In this document: positions 1-11,715 of the stretch, piece by piece
Layout: each line of letters opens with the position of its first letter
Numbering within the stretch: position 1 is the stretch's first letter
Assembly (NCBI GenBank): GCA_029168955.1
Contig: JAPDOI010000134.1
Coordinates: forward strand, 1,116,001-1,180,000
Length of the DNA: 64,000 bases
Direction of reading: 5' to 3'
From: Aplectana chamaeleonis
Lineage: Eukaryota > Nematoda > Chromadorea > Rhabditida > Cosmocercidae
Made by a program: the position numbers and the translations under genes
Notes under the pieces: model-generated
Database searches by the model: none
What the model was told of the DNA's origin: nothing
What the model saw: the letters and a program-made list of their open reading frames with translations, nothing else

Positions 1-111
1 CGTAAAAATGAACTAGTGAAATAAAACCGTTACTGATAGGCTTTTGCTCAGGATTTGACGGGGCAACGCTTCAATCAATACGGCGGGATCTCGGAAGTAC
101 TTTTTGGAACG

Positions 112-3100
112 CCGCACGGTGTGACTCAGAAGTGCGCCACAGAACGCCGTAGATACTGTGCGGGACCCCAGCAGGAGTGCGAAAGACGTCGTAGAACATG
201 TGTGTGACCGAAGTAGGAGTGCGCCGGACGCCGTAGAAAGTGTGCGGGACCCAAGTGGGTGTGCGCAGAACGCCGTAGAAAGTGTGTGAGACCCAAATGG
301 GTGTGCCCAGAACGCCGTAAAAAGTTTGCGGGACCCAAGTGGGAGTGCGCCGGACGCTGTAGAAATTGTGCGGGACCCAAATGGGTGCGAGCGGAACGCC
401 CTAGAAAGTGTGTGGGACCCAAATGAGAGTGAGCCGGACGCCGTAGAAAGTGTGCGGGACCCAAACGAGAGTGCGCCGGACGCCGTAGAAAGTGTGCGGG
501 ACCCAAATGGGTGAGCGCAGAACGCCGTAGAAAGTGTGCGGGACCTAAGTGGGAGTGCGCCGGACGCCGTAGAGAGTGTGCGGGACCCAAATGGGTGTGC
601 GCAGAACGCCCTAGAAAGTGTGTGGGACCCAAATGAGAGTTCGCTGGAGGCCGTAGAAAGTGTGCTGGACCCAAATGAGAGTACGCCGAACGTCGTAGAA
701 AGTGTGCGGGACCCAAATGAGAGTGCGCCGGACGCCGTAGAAAGTGTACGGGACCCACATGGGAGTGCGCCGGACGCTGTAGAAAGTGTGCGGGACCCAA
801 ATGGGAGTGCGCCGGACGCCGTAGAGAGTGTGTGGGACCCAAATGAGAGTGCGCCGGACGCCGTAGAAAGTGTGCGGGATCCAAATGAGAGTGCGCCGGA
901 CGCCGTAGAAAGTGTGCGGGACCCACGTGGGAATGCGCCGGACGCCGTAGAAAGTGTGCGGGACTCAAATGGGTGTGCGCAGAACGCCGCAGAAAGTGTG
1001 CGGGACCCAAATGGGAGTGCGCCGGACGCCGTAGAGAGTGTGCGGGACCCAAATTGGTGTGCGCAGAACGCCGTAGAAAGTGTGCGGGACCCAAATGAGA
1101 GTGCGCCGGACGCCGTAGAAAGTGTGCGGGACCCAAATGGGTGTGCGCAGAACGCCGCAGTGAATGTGTGGGACCCAAATGGGTGTGCGCAGAACGCCGC
1201 AGAAAGTGTGCGGGACCCAAATGGGTGTGCGCAGAACGCCCTAGAAAGTCTGTAGAACCTAAATGATAGTGCGCCGGACGCCGTAGAAAGTGTGCGGGAC
1301 CCAAATGAGAGTGCGCCGGACGCCATAGAAAGTGTGCGGGACTCACGTGGGAGTGCGCAGAACGCCGCAGAAAGTGTGCGGGACCCAAGTGGGAGTGCGC
1401 CGGACGCCGTAGAGAGTGTGCTGGACCCAAATTGGTGTGCGCAGAACGCGTAGAAAGTGTGCGGGACCCAAATGGGTGTGCGCAGAACGCCCTAGAAAGT
1501 GTGTGGGACCCAGTTGAGAGTGAGCCGGACGCCGTAGAAAGTGTGCGGGACCCAAATGGGTGGGCGCAGAACGCCGTAGAAAGTGTGCGGGGCCCTAGTG
1601 GGAGTGCGCCGGACGGCGTAGAGAGTGTGCGGGACCCAAATGGGTGTGCGCAGAACGCCGTAGAAAGTGTGCGGGACCCAAATGGGTGTGCGCAGAACGC
1701 CGTAGAAAGTGTGCGGGACCCAAATGGGTGTGCGCAGAACGCCCTAGAAAGTGTGTGGGACCCAAATGAGAGTGAGCCGGACGCCGTAGAAAGTGTGCGG
1801 GACTCAAACGAGAGTGCGCCGGACGCCGTAGAAAGTGTGCGGGACCCAAATGGGTGGGCGCAGAACGCCGTAGAAAGTGTGCGGGACCCAAGTGGGAGTG
1901 CGCCGGACGCCCTAGAAAGTGTGTGGGACCCAAATCAGAGTTCGCCGGAGGCCGTAGAAAGTGTGCTGGACCCAAATGAGAGTACGCCGGACGTCGTAGA
2001 AAGTGTGCGGGACCCAAATGAGAGTGCGCCGGACGCCGTAGAAAGTGTACGGGACCCACATGGGAGTGCGCCGGACGCTGTAGAAAGTGTGCGGGACCCA
2101 AATGGGAGTGCGCCGGACGCCGTAGAGAGTGTGTGGGACCCAAATGAGAGTGCGCCGGACGCCGTAGAAAGTGTGCGGGACCCAAATGAGAGTGCGCCGG
2201 ACGCCGTAGAAAGTGTGCGGGACCCAAAAGGGTGGGCGCAGAACGCCGCAGTAAATGTGGGACCTTAATGGGTGTGCGCAGAACGCCGCAGAAAGTGTGC
2301 GGGGCCCAAATGGGTGTGCGCAGAACGCCCTAGAAAGTGTGTAGAACCCAAATGATAGTGCGCCGGACGCCGTAGAAAGTGTGCGGGACCCAAATGAGAG
2401 TGCGCCGGACGCCGTAGAAAAAGTGCGGGACTCACGTTGGAGTGCGCAGAACGCCGCAGAAAGTGTGCGGGACCCAAGTGGGAGTGCGCCGGACGCCGTA
2501 GAGAGTGTGCGGGACCCAAATTGGTGTGCGCAGAACGCCGTAGAAAGTGTGCGGGACCCAAATGGGTGTGCGCAGAACGCCCTAGAAAAAGTGTGGGACC
2601 CAGTTGAGAGTGAGCCGGACGCCGTAGAAAGTGTGCGGGACCCAAATGGGTGGGCGCAGAACGCCGTAGAAAGTGTGCGGGGCCCTAGTGGGAGTGCGCC
2701 GGACGGCGTAGAGAGTGTGCGGGACCCAAATGGGTGTGCGCAGAACGCCGTAGAAAGTGTGCGGGACCCAGTTGAGAGTGAGCCGGACGCCGTAGAAAGT
2801 GTGCGGGACCCAAATGGGTGGGCGCAGAACGCCGTAGAAAGTGTGCGGGGCCCTAGTGGGAGTGTGCCGGACGGCGTAGAGAGTGTGCGGGACCCAAATG
2901 GGTGTGCGCAGAACGCCGTAGAAAGTGTGCGGGACCCAAATGGGTGTGCGCAGAACGCCGTAGAAAGTGTGCGGGACCCAAATGGGTGTGCGCAGAACGC
3001 CCTAGAAAGTGTGTGGGACCCAAATGAGAGTGAGCCGGACGCCGTAGAAAGTGTGCGGGACTCAAACGAGAGTGCGCCGGACGCCGTAGAAAGTGTGCGG

Positions 3101-4745
3101 GACCCAAATGGGTGGGCGCAGAACGCCGTAGAAAGTGTGCGGGACCCAAGTGGGAGTGCGCCGGACGCCCTAGAAAGTGTGTGGGACCCAAATCAGAGTT
3201 CGCCGGAGGCCGTAGAAAGTGTGCTGGACCCAAATGAGAGTACGCCGGACGTCGTAGAAAGTGTGCGGGACCCAAATGAGAGTGCGCCGGACGCCGTAGA
3301 AAGTGTACGGGACCCACATGGGAGTGCGCCGGACGCTGTAGAAAGTGTGCGGGACCCAAATGGGAGTGCGCCGGACGCCGTAGAGAGTGTGTGGGACCCA
3401 AATGAGAGTGCGCCGGACGCCGTAGAAAGTGTGCGGGACCCAAATGAGAGTGCGCCGGACGCCGTAGAAAGTGTGCGGGACCCACGTGGGAATGCGCCGG
3501 ACGCCGTAGAAAGTGTGCGGGACTCAAATGGGTGTGCGCAGAACGCCGCAGTAAATGTGTGGGACCTTAATGGGTGTGCGCAGAACGCCGCAGAAAGTGT
3601 GCGGGGCCCAAATGGGTGTGCGCAGAACGCCCTAGAAAGTGTGTAGAACCCAAATGATAGTGCGCCGGACGCCGTAGAAAGTGTGCGGGACCCAAATGAG
3701 AGTGCGCCGGACGCCGTAGAAAAAGTGCGGGACTCACGTTGGAGTGCGCAGAACGCCGCAGAAAGTGTGCGGGACCCAAGTGGGAGTGCGCCGGACGCCG
3801 TAGAGAGTGTGCGGGACCCAAATTGGTGTGCGCAGAACGCCGTAGAAAGTGTGCGGGACCCAAATGGGTGTGCGCAGAACGCCCTAGAAAAAGTGTGGGA
3901 CCCAGTTGAGAGTGAGCCGGACGCCGTAGAAAGTGTGCGGGACCCAAATGGGTGGGCGCAGAACGCCGTAGAAAGTGTGCGGGGCCCTAGTGGGAGTGCG
4001 CCGGACGGCGTAGAGAGTGTGCGGGACCCAAATGGGTGTGCGCAGAACGCCGTAGAAAGTGTGCGGGACCCAAATGGGTGTGCGCAGAACGCCGTAGAAA
4101 GTGTGCGGGACCCAAATGGGTGTGCGCAGAACGCCCTAGAAAGTGTGTGGGACCCAAATGAGAGTGAGCCGGACGCCTTAGAAAGTGTGCGGGACCCAAA
4201 CGAGAGTGCGCCGGACGCCGTAGAAAGTGTGCGGGACCCAAATGGGTGGGCGCAGAACGCCGTAGAAAGTGTGCGGGACCCAAGTGGGAGTGCGCCGGAC
4301 GCCGTAGAGAGTGTGCGGAACCCAAATGGGTGTGCGCAGAACGCCCTAGAAAGTGTGTGGGACCCAAATGAGAGTGCGCCGGACGCCGTAGGAAGTGTGC
4401 GGGACCCAAGTGGGAGTGCGCCGGACGCCGTAGAAAGTGTGCCGTACCCAAATGGGTGTGCGCAGAACGCCGTAGAAAGTGTGCAGGACATCAGTGGGAG
4501 TGTGCAAGATGTAACAGAATGTGCGCAGGACATTAGTGGGAGTGTGCAGGATGTCATAGAAAGTGTGCAGGACATCAGTGAGAGTGTGCAGGACTATAGT
4601 GGGAGTGTGCAGCACCTTATAGAAAGTGTGTAGGACATCAGTGGAAGGATGCAGGACATCAGTGGGCGTGTGCAGGACGTCATCGAAAGTGCGCAGGCTA
4701 TCAGTTGGAGTGCGCAGGACGTCATAGAAGGGGGGGGGCAGGACA
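112..4745. repeat. 42-bp minisatellite array with higher-order structure
   Basis: About 110 head-to-tail units of 42 bp. Two alternating unit types share the core gtagaaagtgtgcgggaccc and differ in the second half (wording like ggtgtgcgcagaac against gagtgcgccggac). Larger blocks recur: the variant with cccagttgagagtgagcc lies near 1503, 2593 and 3895, giving periods of about 1090 and 1302 bp (1302 = 31 units). The middle block carries an extra four-unit (168 bp) internal duplication. Both edges are degenerate (112-320 and 4470-4745), so the whole array is inside the window. Because 42 is a multiple of 3, long open frames occur on both strands (up to 437 codons), but they are broken by 1- and 2-bp deletions (around 1450 and 2256) and by stops. 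I therefore read it as non-coding satellite DNA. Confidence 0.95.
4470..4745. repeat. Degenerate right edge of the minisatellite with 21-bp periodicity
   Basis: Here the unit shortens to about 21 bp, with gtgcaggacatcagtgggag-like phrases repeated. The 42-bp unit of the main array also splits into two similar halves (each with gtgtgcg followed by a GA-rich part). This suggests the 42-bp unit arose as a dimer of a 21-bp ancestor. The edge ends in a short G-run (ggggggg) near 4731. Confidence 0.75.
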
Positions 4746-4820
4746 TCAGTGGGTTTACTTTCATCTAACACCACCAGGCATAAATCATGTTAGAAAGGAA
4801 ACCTTTAGAAAAAATGAATG

Positions 4821-5459
4821 AAATTCCTGAAAGTTTAGGTTCCTGGCAAAAGTAAAGATTTGGCATGGCCATAGAAATATACTCAGTTAAGAAGGGAAAA
4901 TAAAGAAAAATGAGAAAAGGTTTTGAAATACTCCTGAGAACGATTTGGCGTAGAATAATTTGTTTAGCGGGAAATGAAGTGAAATAGTTGAAAGTATGAT
5001 TTGGCAGTCGAGTTTGAACCAACTATTGATACGAGTTGTGCAAAACGAGAGATCGCCTTGTCTGCGCTAATCCGTAGAACATATCAAAGCGAAATCACGC
5101 GTGTTGATTTTACTTCACCTAATACGTAAAGACCGCCGCATTACAGCTCCCGAAAAAGTTTTGATGCTTTCCATTTCACGCGTGATTTCGCTTCGATATG
5201 TTCTACGGATAAGCACAGACAAGGCGATCTCTCGTTTTGCAAAACTCTTATCAATAGTTGGTTCAAACTCGACTGCCAAATCATACTTTCAACTATTTCA
5301 CTTCATTTCCCGCTAAACAAATTATTCTACGCCAAATCGTTCTCAGGAATATTTCAAAACCTTTTCTCATTTTTCTTTATTTTCCCTTCTTAACTGAGTA
5401 TATTTCTATGGCCATGCCAAATCTTTACTTTTGCCAGGAACCTAAACTTTCAGGAATTT
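4821..5459. mobile_element. Foldback (long inverted repeat) element, AT-rich
   Basis: Arms of about 280 bp (4821-5101 and 5177-5459) are near-identical reverse complements around a loop of about 75 bp. The outer ends are aaattcctgaaagtttagg on the left and its complement on the right. The two mirrored open frames inside the arms encode the same peptide and are shadows of the inverted repeat. No transposase is present, so it is non-autonomous. A diverged relative lies at 59318-59668. Confidence 0.9.
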
Positions 5460-5549
5460 GAACAATTCAATCAGACCCGCAATAGAACACAAGGCAGTTG
5501 ATAAAAATGAAAGACAACAACTGACTTGAATGCCTTATTTTATGTCCGA

Positions 5550-5811
5550 ATGAGAATGGCCGACCATGCGGCCGTCGTGCATGACAGGCGGCCATCGTAT
5601 GAGCCGCTTTCGGACCAGTGTTCGAACTGTTGCCCGCTCGGCTGCGGAGCCGATTGATTGCTTGCTGACAGCCGCTGCCGGTCCCGCTCCTAGTGAATGG
5701 CTGTGGGGGAAGGCCCGCTGTCGTTTCGCACGCTCGTTCGAGAGCGGCGCACGCGACAGCCGCCTGCCACGTACGACGGCCCCATGGTCGGCCAGTCTCA
5801 TTCGGCCACAC
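5550..5811. mobile_element. GC-rich foldback MITE
   Basis: The left end (ccgaatgagaatggccgacc) is matched by the reverse complement of the right end near 5790-5811 (ccgaatgagactggccgacc). The similarity runs on through gccgtcgt and caggcggc into both arms, so it is an imperfect palindrome of about 260 bp. It has much higher GC than its flanks and no coding capacity. Confidence 0.75.
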
Positions 5812-5989
5812 CTTACTTGTGTAAACAACTATGCGAAAAGTTCGAGTGCACTAGAAGCACATTCCGCACTCTGCGTTTTCCTTTGAAGGTTGGGACAAAC
5901 TCGATGCACATTCATATCTAAAAGCATATAGCACAGTTTGCGCCAACCTCTGATAACGCAAAGTTTCACAAAGATCCAGGCCGACTGTA

Positions 5990-6890
5990 CTGTTTTGTCC
6001 GTGACTTGCATACTCAAGCAGAAAATTTGAATCTCAGCATTGGTAACTATTCCAATTTCTGCAAAGTGAAGGATCGCGCTCGATGTGTCTTTCGATGCCT
6101 AGTGGTTTTGGGTCCTCTTTTACTACAGCGAGTCAAGACTTTTGCCATTGTCCAGGAGTCCGTTCCTACCCAAGATTCGATAAAATCCGCTTAGCGTGGA
6201 AAACAAACGATCTGGCAGTCTCTTCAGAATACGCTCAACAGTTGAAGTCGATATTCCCATGCCGCTTGGTATAGCCTTGCGAGATGTTGGCACCTCCCTC
6301 CTGACAAGTTTCGACATATGTATAACATCGATTTCATCGTATTGGTCATCTGTACGGTACACTCGCAACCAGGATTATCCACTTTGCCCATTTGCGGGAT
6401 TCGGTGCTGCCCACGTCACCTTGCTGAACCTGCACATCACGATAGGGTAAATAGCGGATAGGTAGTTGATTTTCGATTTGACTTCTTCCCCTATGGGTAG
6501 ACCCCAATCACTCTGTTGAAGAGCTGAATGAATATGTAGCTTCCGCAAATCGTTGTCGAACATCTGCTGCATAGGTACCAGCAAGAACGATCTTCCGCAG
6601 GCAGCCCAAACAACAGACGACGTCAACGTGTTCCACAAGAGTCTTGCTTGTTTGCCGCAGACAATAATACTTCTGCCAATGTTTTTTGCCCATGTTCGTC
6701 AATCACTGGATGGAGGGAAGCCGCGACGCCGCTTGCCAGGAAAAAAATTGTGCGCGGGAAAACGATGAGAGAATGGCATTGAGCGAGTGACTTCGTGCTC
6801 GATTGCTGGGCGCGGCTTCCTACTTGATAGACACTGACGATATATCGCATAATATGATGCAAGATCCAGACACGGCTGCCTAACTTCATC
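5990..6890 (-). mobile_element. Decayed 3' fragment of an RTE-type non-LTR retrotransposon
   Basis: Broken minus-strand frames match the C-terminal third of the fuller RTE copy at 30713-34176. Near 6560-6640 there is a CCLGCL stretch; then comes a segment like FDNDLRKLHIHS, then YLSAIYPIVM. Near 6060-6190 the tail reads like VVKEDPKPLGIER followed by RNWNS. All of these have counterparts in the fuller copy in the same order. Stops and frameshifts are frequent, and no endonuclease or RT catalytic motif remains. This is a 5'-truncated dead insertion. Confidence 0.75.
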
Positions 6891-6899
6891 ACTAATTCA

Positions 6900-8900
6900 T
6901 TGAAATTGTTCAGATTGCGCTAGATCGCGGTTTCCCATCTGTCTGTTTCATTTGCTTGCATATCTTTCGAAAATCGCCGTGATAGGCCAACTGTTTACAT
7001 AGTACTGCGTATGAAGGCTTTGAGTCACGTCGTAAGAATCTACAAAAAACTACTCGATAGGAAAGGCAAACACGAACAACTGCACCTCCAAAAGCAATTG
7101 CACTATAATAATTCTTTAAGCGGATACAGATAGGAGCTTTGGTAGAGAATCATACTAAACAGAATTCACAAATTTGTCGATGTCTTTGGGCTCTTTAGTA
7201 GTAGTTCGCGTGTTTTCCGGGAACATCGATCCTAGAGGTGTGAAAAGAGGTACCCTCAGTCTCTCGCTTTAATTCGCAAAATCAGACCGGTAATCGGTTC
7301 GACAACGACAGTATAATAAGCTTTTTGTAAGCAACTTTTTCTTTCCGCCTCATGTTACTTATGAGGGATCACTTGCACCCAGCAGGTGATAACGAGGAGG
7401 TGCGACATAAATATGAAATCGTCGTTGGACCTTCCTGATGAATAGAGACTAAGCCCTTTAAGCTTCGATCGTTGCAGATCGTGGTGTGATCATCATAATA
7501 GTAAGGAACTGAGTCCTGCCAGAGTGTTGACCAATTATTCGTCTATTTGAATATTTTCCGAACATTCGAGTAATTTGGATATTCGAATACATATTCAAGG
7601 AAGTTGGTTATTTCGGTATTCGTTTTTTCTGGAAACTACGTAGACTACAATACCGCTGCTGTCCAAGGGAAAAATGGGCGGTTGCCAAAATAGGCAATTA
7701 CAGCGTCTTTCGACTACAATTCGCCTCCGAGTGCTTCGCTTTGAATTTTGAAAAGACCAAAATGTTCATCCTGCCACAATCTATCCAAATATATGAAGTA
7801 ATTTTAGAAATTTTAGATGGAAACCACTTTTTAGAATGGAGTTTGAATGTGTTCGATTGTGATATCACAATACCAGAGGCCGTTCGGTCAAAAACAACCG
7901 TAGGCGATCTCAAGCATTGTCAAAGTGAAAATATACTTCACCTCCAAAAATAAAGTTTTCGCTCAGTTCTGTAAACAACTTCACGCGGTTGATTGGATCA
8001 CGACATGCTGATCATTTCGGCGTTTTATAAACTCAAAACGGAGCATTTTGAAGAGAGTTGTGACAGAAAGACGCTTTAGTTGCACACTTTGGCGTTTTCG
8101 CCCCTTTTTGTCCCTTGGATAGTAGCGGTATTGTATTCGAACATTCGACTTGGTCGCACTTTACGTGGCACTGTTTTCCAGCGCGGGAGAAATAGGTATT
8201 GCGTCTGTTTCCTTTCCAGTGAAGCTGTTTTCTGAAAGGATTCTCCTGACTTTTCTTAAGCGGCTGCAGTGCACCTTTCTCTGATGAGATTCGCCGCGAA
8301 CCAGCCGAAAACGTTTCGCGGACCTCCACCTACGAATCGATTTCTCACCAGCCTGCTCACCTGCCCACATTCCAACTTACCTGCCTTCCTGAGGCAGAAT
8401 TCATTGTCGCGTTTAATTGGGAAAAGGTAAAGGCGCCGGCACCTTTGATGATTACACTGCAAGAGTGGAAGCCTGCCAACTAATCTTGCTCACGGCCTAC
8501 GCATGTAAGAGTCTGGGGCAGCTTAAACACTGCTCTGGTGGGATACCATTGGCTCCTACGGAGTGGTTATCAAACGTGTCGACATCTCTACCCTTACCCA
8601 ATGACACGAGTTGATGAAACCCACCCTTGATCGCCTGCGATCATTGGCAGTGGTGGCTTTTTCTCAGAGTGACTAACGAACGTGAATCGAGAAATGAGAT
8701 ACACGTCTCCCGTCCATCGTTACACGTCTCGCGCACAACACAAATTTTCACTTAGCAACCGCTGGTCTAGCATTTTGGAACCTAATCGGCTCAAATTTCG
8801 TCAGCAGGTATCTCCTAAACCCTCCCACTTGTAATCAGGAGAAAATCTCCACGAAATCCGTTTTGGAAGTTTTAATCAGCACTTTATAGAATTCTCAGTG
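6900..8900. other. Gene-poor stretch, no supported gene
   Basis: Only short open frames are present, without splice structure or recognisable protein motifs. Around 7540-7620 there are AT-rich ttcgaatattcg-like phrases resembling the palindromic core of the 43-bp repeat at 22548-22745. I see no RNA gene. Confidence 0.5.
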
Positions 8901-8919
8901 ATCACAAGGGCTGGGCAGT

Positions 8920-9030
8920 TTCAGACTTCTCCATATGCATCGCGGCTGGAGCGATACGGCAACTTGAACAATACAATTAGACGTACAAAGCAGTAAATAC
9001 AGATGAAAGACAACAACCAACTCGAATGCA
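8920..9030. repeat. Short dispersed repeat shared with 5460-5530
   Basis: Phrases such as acaatt/acaatacaattaga and gaaagacaacaac followed by tcgaatgc recur in the same order at 5460-5530, next to the GC-rich foldback. It looks like the end of a dispersed element. No coding content. Confidence 0.45.
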
Positions 9031-9120
9031 ACTAATGCCATTTCGCATCCACTCACCCGTTAAAGCATGGTTCGCCTTTTTCGATATAAAAACCTTCACT
9101 GTGCGGCATATTCTGTTCAG

Positions 9121-9831
9121 ATGAATACTTGTACAAAGAACAAAGAAAAAAGCTCAGGTTCCCTAGGAGTGCATTGCTGTGTCACTGGAATCGATTTGTC
9201 GGCTCCGCCCTTCAACGCGAAACCATTCCACTTGCACAGCCACACGTCTGCCTGCCTCGTAACCTCGTTCTTTATGGGTGGTATTCCATGCGATTTCTCG
9301 AAGCGGCTCCAGAAAGATGAGGCTGATTCTGGTTATAAGATAGCCACATTCAAACTACTAAAAGAAAACTCGCCACAAATCAACATCGTCTACAAGGACA
9401 AACATGATTTATACAAGAAGTTCAAGCAAAAAGCGAGGAACCTGAACATTTCTCCTGAAACTCTCTTCATGTCTCTCAGTGCCGGATCATGTAATATGAG
9501 TAACGAAGAGGTTCTTTACGACGCCATCAAGCCGATGTGGGGTATGGCAAAGATGCACGTCCATCCACGTCTCTCCAGCAGTGCAGATCGAATCCTTTCG
9601 CAAAACTCTAATCAGAAAGAACGTGATAACGATCATGGTGATTACACTTCACGTAGGAAGCACTCTTACTCTCCACGTAGGCTTTTTAAGGAAGGTTGTG
9701 CGCCACCAGGTGGATTCTGTTGTAGACCATTCGACCCATACAATTCTCAAGTTATGGATCCATATTCCAACTCATGTCGACTCTCACCCTTGTCCTGTCA
9801 ATGTTGTCCTTCGTGCCGCTGTTGCTACTGA
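9121..9831 (+). CDS. Hypothetical protein with Cys-rich C-terminus
   Basis: An uninterrupted frame of 236 codons that I do not recognise. The frame is open back to an ATG at 9067, but I prefer the ATG at 9121 because it directly follows tattctgttcag, which resembles a nematode splice or trans-splice acceptor. The middle is lysine-rich and looks soluble (FKLLKENSPQ, YKKFKQKARNL). The last ~45 residues are dense in Cys and Pro (GCAPPGGFCCRPF, then QCCPSCRCCY at the stop). No signal peptide or transmembrane segment is obvious. A possible poly(A) signal attaaa lies at 10088-10093. The first ~80 residues are compositionally less convincing and could be non-coding. It is flanked by repeats, so it could also be an uncharacterised element's ORF. 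Confidence 0.45.
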   Translation: MNTCTKNKEKSSGSLGVHCCVTGIDLSAPPFNAKPFHLHSHTSACLVTSFFMGGIPCDFSKRLQKDEADSGYKIATFKLLKENSPQINIVYKDKHDLYKKFKQKARNLNISPETLFMSLSAGSCNMSNEEVLYDAIKPMWGMAKMHVHPRLSSSADRILSQNSNQKERDNDHGDYTSRRKHSYSPRRLFKEGCAPPGGFCCRPFDPYNSQVMDPYSNSCRLSPLSCQCCPSCRCCY

Positions 9832-10749
9832 AAATGATTCCTTTCTCGTTCCACATTGCTACATTTCCTTATTTTATCAAACATGTTAATTGCGAGTTAT
9901 CGGTACCGTCGAGTACATGTCTCATGCAAGGGCAATGTGGACCACTCACCTGTGCAATCGACCGATAAAAAACAATTCGAGCTATTGTCGTCATTGCAAA
10001 TGTGAGCGAGTGAGCCAGACATCGATTGTTACGGCTTATTTTTGTGTTATACTACTTTACTGATATGCTGGGATTTTGTTTTTGTGTATTAAATGTCTAT
10101 GAAGTCTATTCCACATTTGACTCTTGAGAAATTTTGACTTTACTGAATATCGTAGGATTAGCTATTCTTGTAAGTTTGCCAAATCTCTCCAGTTGAGTAT
10201 CTTAGAAAGCGGAAGTTGCCGAAACGCTACACAAGGTGGGAAACAGCTTCCGAATTCATAGGAAAAATGAAAGATAGAGCTGTGGAAAATGTATGACGAT
10301 GAAGAAAGTAGCGAAAAAACCCGCTTCGAGTGCGCCCAACTTCTAGTCAGCAATATGGCACACAGCATGGAATCATACGACGATACCCTGGCTACAACTA
10401 ACTTCTCAGTTTTAAGCAAATCTCATCTCGTCGAGTTTTGTTCCCGCTTTCACAGAGTTAGCGCAGATATTATCATATGAGACCGCTCTCTTCAGACCCC
10501 TCGCATAACTTTCCAGTGAGGATTCCCTTTTACAAATGGATATATGTGCCATTGCCATACGGTGGTTCATCTTGTCAACATTAAAAACTCGTATCAGAGA
10601 AGTGGTTAAAGAAATTTATTGATGCCCTTTTGGCGATTATAGCAGCAAAAAAACGCACGTCTATTGCGAGGTCCTATTTGTGTCGTGGGTTTACTCAACA
10701 GCACTGTTTGGTCTAGAGGACATTCCAGAGCAGAAACGCATCTTTTTAA

Positions 10750-11200
10750 AGGCAATGATCTTGAAGACGGTCTCATGCTGATTCCAATGATGTTTTTGGA
10801 ATCGTACAAGACCTTCTAGGAATGGAGTTATGGTCCCTCAAAAATTGAGCTAGGGAAGCATCATGGACGAGTTGTCCGAGGTTTGTAACTTCCCTCTTTT
10901 GCAGCCGATGTATGCGAGCTGACCTGAGTAAAGAGAGAAGTTGAGAATGAAGGGAAGAACGGGGCTTTTGATCGGAAACCATCGCTCATCTCACAATCTC
11001 GAGCATTCATTTGTTCACGTCGGTGGGCGTGGAAAGTGCATCTGGGGTGTGACGAGCTGACGGGTGTCCAACCGTGGGGCCGTAGGGGACCGTTCTGAGC
11101 TCATTTTTCTTAGTTTTTTCAACGGTAGGGTTGCGCTAGGCCCCGCAGCTGCCGATCTCCACCAAAAAATCAGACATGGTTTTTATCGTGGACACTGCCT
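10750..11200. mobile_element. TTAA-flanked MITE (AGGCAGTG family)
   Basis: Bounded by TTAA at 10746-10749 and 11201-11204. The right terminus is atcgtggacactgcct; the left starts aggcaatgatc. It is 451 bp with no transposase. Internal sequence (a stretch around 10830-10980) is shared with copies near 26800, 30200 and 43200. TTAA duplication is typical of piggyBac-type transposition; this family was probably mobilised by such an enzyme. Confidence 0.75.
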
Positions 11201-11254
11201 TTAAACCACTCGCTCAAGGGGTCTTTGTGTTTTCGTTGAAGAGCATTTGTGGTA

Positions 11255-11715
11255 ATCCCCAGAAGCATGACAGTGTTGAAAAAGCGAGTTCGAAAGCCTT
11301 CTCAGAGGAAAAAATGGTTTGGAGATTATCACAGTAGGCAAGACCGGCCTCCTTGAGTTTAGTTGTTGTAACCAACACCGGCACGTCTCTATCACTGCTA
11401 CGCTTTGACCTGCGATCATAGGCGGTGGTTTTTCCTTGAAAGAGACATCAGATTTTAGAACTAGTTGTCGAAAAGATATGGAAATCTTCGTCAGGCAGAA
11501 ATCTATCCTATCCATCGCCTAATTCAATAATAATCACTGCTGATGATCGCTGGTCAAAGCTTGTCAGCGATAGAGCCGTGTCGTTTGTTTATAACAACAA
11601 CTAGGCCCAGGGAGGCCGGCCTTGCACACTAGGATAATCTCAAAACCGTTATTTGCCTCTGGGAAGGCTTTGGAATCCGCTTTTTCAACACTGTTACGCT
11701 TTTGAGGGCTACCAC
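11255..11715. mobile_element. Foldback element
   Basis: Sequence around 11275-11350 (agtgttgaaaaagcgagttc, then a block ending in gagattatc) is mirrored as reverse complement around 11625-11705. The interior also pairs partly (gttgttgtaac near 11362 with gttataacaac near 11590). It is non-coding. Confidence 0.65.

Noticed and set aside
13..1430. Minus-strand open frames of 437 and 434 codons with repeating peptide units
   Set aside because: They lie entirely in the 42-bp array. Since 42 is divisible by 3, any unit without a stop stays open in that frame on either strand, and several frames are open at once.
2381..4633. Plus-strand frames of 421 and 316 codons encoding a 14-residue repeat
   Set aside because: Same array. 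The frames are cut by small deletions and stops between blocks, and there is no signal peptide, splice site or flanking unique coding sequence.
112..4745. CRISPR-like array
   Set aside because: Units are contiguous without unique spacers, and the window is eukaryotic.
10240..10480. Coding exon around MYDDEESSEK
   Set aside because: Open for 63 codons, but upstream and downstream frames disagree and no acceptor or donor pair keeps phase.
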